A DNA stretch of 6,733 nt from positions 1-6,733 of the forward strand of contig DGTW01000191.1 of NCBI GenBank assembly GCA_002393835.1, read 5' to 3'. The notes below the pieces were generated by a model that was given only the letters and a program-made list of their open reading frames with translations, was not told the origin of the DNA and searched no databases. This stretch comes from Treponema sp. UBA4326 (GTDB lineage Bacteria > Spirochaetota > Spirochaetia > Treponematales > Treponemataceae). Positions 5,588-6,733 of the stretch are shown here, piece after piece (positions within the stretch are counted from its first letter, which is position 1; each line of letters opens with the position of its first letter). The position numbers and the translations under genes are program-made.

Positions 5588-5592
5588 TTTAA
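5482..5592. repeat. 111-bp repeat, copy B (long imperfect inverted repeat)
   Basis: Identical to 3633-3743 in the same orientation, with the inverted-repeat tips at 5491 and 5587. It fills the gap between the convergent XRE and rplS genes, ending 15 bases from the rplS stop codon. Complete identity over 111 bases of AT-rich non-coding DNA implies a recent copy event or gene conversion. Confidence 0.9.
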
Positions 5593-5594
5593 TT

Positions 5595-5616
5595 GCTAAC
5601 TGCTAATTTAGTTAGC
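5595..5616 (-). other. Small hairpin overlapping the rplS stop codon
   Basis: GCTAACT (5595-5601) and AGTTAGC (5610-5616) form a perfect 7-bp stem with an 8-base loop that includes part of the stop codon (5608-5610). There is no U tract, so it is probably not a terminator by itself. It also belongs to a run of GCTAA/TTAGC words typical of short intergenic repeats. Confidence 0.4.
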
Positions 5617-6078
5617 TGCTGCTGCGTTGTGCTCTGCGGCTTCCTCAGCTTTAACCTCAGCTTTGAGAGCTGCTTCTTTTTCTGCAGCTGCTTTTGAGAG
5701 GTCGCGAGACCATTTGAGGTACTCAACTGCCGGCTGTCCGATAAGCTCCTTAACTTTAGCAGCCTTACCGATCTTGTCGCGTACGTAGTAGAGCTTAGAG
5801 CGGCGAACTTTGCCTGGGCGAACGATTTCAACGTTTACAACGCGTGGGCTATAAACCGGGAAGATTCGCTCAACGCCAACGCCGTAAGAAATCTTGCGAA
5901 CTGTGAATGTTTTGCGAACGCCCTCGTTCTTGATTGCGATAACCAGACCTTCAAAAATCTGGATTCGTTTTGTTTTGCCTTCGATAATCTCAAAGTGGAC
6001 TTTTACAGTGTCGCCGACTCTGAAATTAAGAGAGGTCTCGTCTTTCTGCTGTTCTTCAATAGTCTTGATAAGATCCAT
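5608..6078 (-). CDS. rplS: 50S ribosomal protein L19
   Basis: The 156-residue protein has the L19 core at residues 1-115: [47 protein letters not shown], then [16 protein letters not shown]19 sits at the interface of the 30S and 50S subunits. The family is usually about 115-125 residues; here about 40 more follow, rich in Ala, Glu and Lys and ending A-A-A-A-N. The start is 2 bases after the trmD stop, with GAGGAG inside the end of trmD, so the genes are translated as a coupled pair. The stop is followed within 15 bases by repeat copy B. Confidence 0.97.
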   Translation of the reverse strand: MDLIKTIEEQQKDETSLNFRVGDTVKVHFEIIEGKTKRIQIFEGLVIAIKNEGVRKTFTVRKISYGVGVERIFPVYSPRVVNVEIVRPGKVRRSKLYYVRDKIGKAAKVKELIGQPAVEYLKWSRDLSKAAAEKEAALKAEVKAEEAAEHNAAAAN

Positions 6079-6080
6079 TG

Positions 6081-6733
6081 CTATTTTCTCCTCTTCTTGC
6101 GGGCATGTTTTAGTGAAACCTGTTCCGCGATTTCCTCAATCATCTTTTCGGCTTCTGTAGTGAGCAAGCCCTGCATTCTTGCGCTGGCTATTAAATCTGG
6201 CCGGTTGGCAAGTGTTTTCTGGAGCCGCTTTTTCAGCCGCCACTTTCGGATTTCTTCATGGTTGCCACTGGTTAAAACCGCTGGCACGCTCATGTCCTTA
6301 TACACAGCCGGGTGAGTGTACTGAGGATATTCCAAAAGTCCGTCAGAGTAGCTTTCTTCATCGAGGCTTTCCGGGGTGATTACATTTTCTACCAGCCGAT
6401 AAACAGAATCGACAATAACGGTAGCAGCAAGCTCTCCGCTCGACATGACATAATCCCCGATGGAGATTTCGTCGTCTACATACAAATCGATGATTCTCTG
6501 GTCGATGCCTTCGTATCGTCCGCAAACCAAAACGATTTCGTCTTTCTGACTAAGTTCCTGCGCTTTTTTTTGCGTGAATGGCTTTCCCGAAGGAGTGACA
6601 TAAATCACATGCTTCTTGTAGGCCTTTACGCTGTCAAGCGCTCGCCCGAGAGGTTCCGCCATCAAAAGCTGACCGGCTCCGCCTCCGTACGGTTTGTCAT
6701 CACATGTCTTGTGTTTATCAAAGGCAAAATCCC
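6081..6733 (-). CDS. trmD: tRNA (guanine-N1-)-methyltransferase, 5' end outside window
   Basis: TrmD methylates G37 next to the anticodon of several tRNAs with S-adenosylmethionine, preventing +1 frameshifting. The visible 216 residues lack about 35-40 N-terminal ones. Conserved segments in order: D-K-H and [14 protein letters not shown]-type [10 protein letters not shown], the [12 protein letters not shown] motif, and the trefoil-knot loop [13 protein letters not shown]. After these come [11 protein letters not shown] and [17 protein letters not shown]. The knot reads M-S-S-G-E where many bacteria have L-T-G-G-E, a conservative change that keeps the Asp and Glu. The C-terminus ends in a basic K-K-R-R-K run, then a TAG two bases before rplS. 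An upstream rimM/rpsP is expected outside the window. Confidence 0.97.
   Translation of the reverse strand, partial: DFAFDKHKTCDDKPYGGGAGQLLMAEPLGRALDSVKAYKKHVIYVTPSGKPFTQKKAQELSQKDEIVLVCGRYEGIDQRIIDLYVDDEISIGDYVMSSGELAATVIVDSVYRLVENVITPESLDEESYSDGLLEYPQYTHPAVYKDMSVPAVLTSGNHEEIRKWRLKKRLQKTLANRPDLIASARMQGLLTTEAEKMIEEIAEQVSLKHARKKRRK

Noticed and set aside
3633..5592. Lipoprotein/XRE cassette as a composite transposon
   Set aside because: No transposase or recombinase is encoded and no target-site duplication is evident. The repeats are non-coding.

Overview
The window looks like a chromosomal segment of a spirochaete, most likely a Treponema. The reasons are the neighbourhood trmD–rplS followed by a FliK-like protein, a small FlhB-like protein and a YraN-family protein, together with Treponema-type GH3 and InlB-repeat lipoprotein sequences. 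This assignment comes from recalled family sequences, not from a search. All genes but one lie on the minus strand.

Right end (5608-6733, minus): the 3' part of trmD (tRNA m1G37 methyltransferase), then rplS (ribosomal protein L19) 2 bases further on, a classic translation operon. Left end (1-2011, minus): a FliK-like flagellar protein, a stand-alone FlhB C-terminal-domain protein, a small protein resembling the N-terminal domain of HD-GYP proteins, and the 5' part of yraN. These two blocks look like the conserved backbone.

Between them (about 2050-5600) lies an accessory block. It holds a decayed GH3-family acyl-adenylating amidosynthetase gene (frameshifts plus an internal deletion), an InlB-repeat lipoprotein gene, and a divergently transcribed XRE-family regulator. 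The lipoprotein/regulator pair is bracketed by two identical 111-bp direct repeats (3633-3743 and 5482-5592). Each repeat is a long imperfect hairpin followed by a U8 tract on the minus strand, so each also looks like an intrinsic terminator, one for the lipoprotein gene and one for rplS. The same A(T/C)(T/G)GAAA 7-base units occur in frame inside the FliK-like gene, suggesting a dispersed sequence family that can also enter coding DNA.

Regulatory sequence visible by eye includes a strong promoter with a 14-bp perfect palindrome at the expected start site of the GH3 pseudogene. The FliK-like gene has a terminator hairpin abutting its start codon and an extended -10 box just upstream. The lipoprotein/regulator intergenic region has an 8-bp inverted repeat around the likely promoters. 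There are no tRNA or rRNA genes, CRISPR arrays, transposases or phage genes. I see no convincing wholly new system. The repeat family and the repeat-bracketed cassette are the most unusual content.
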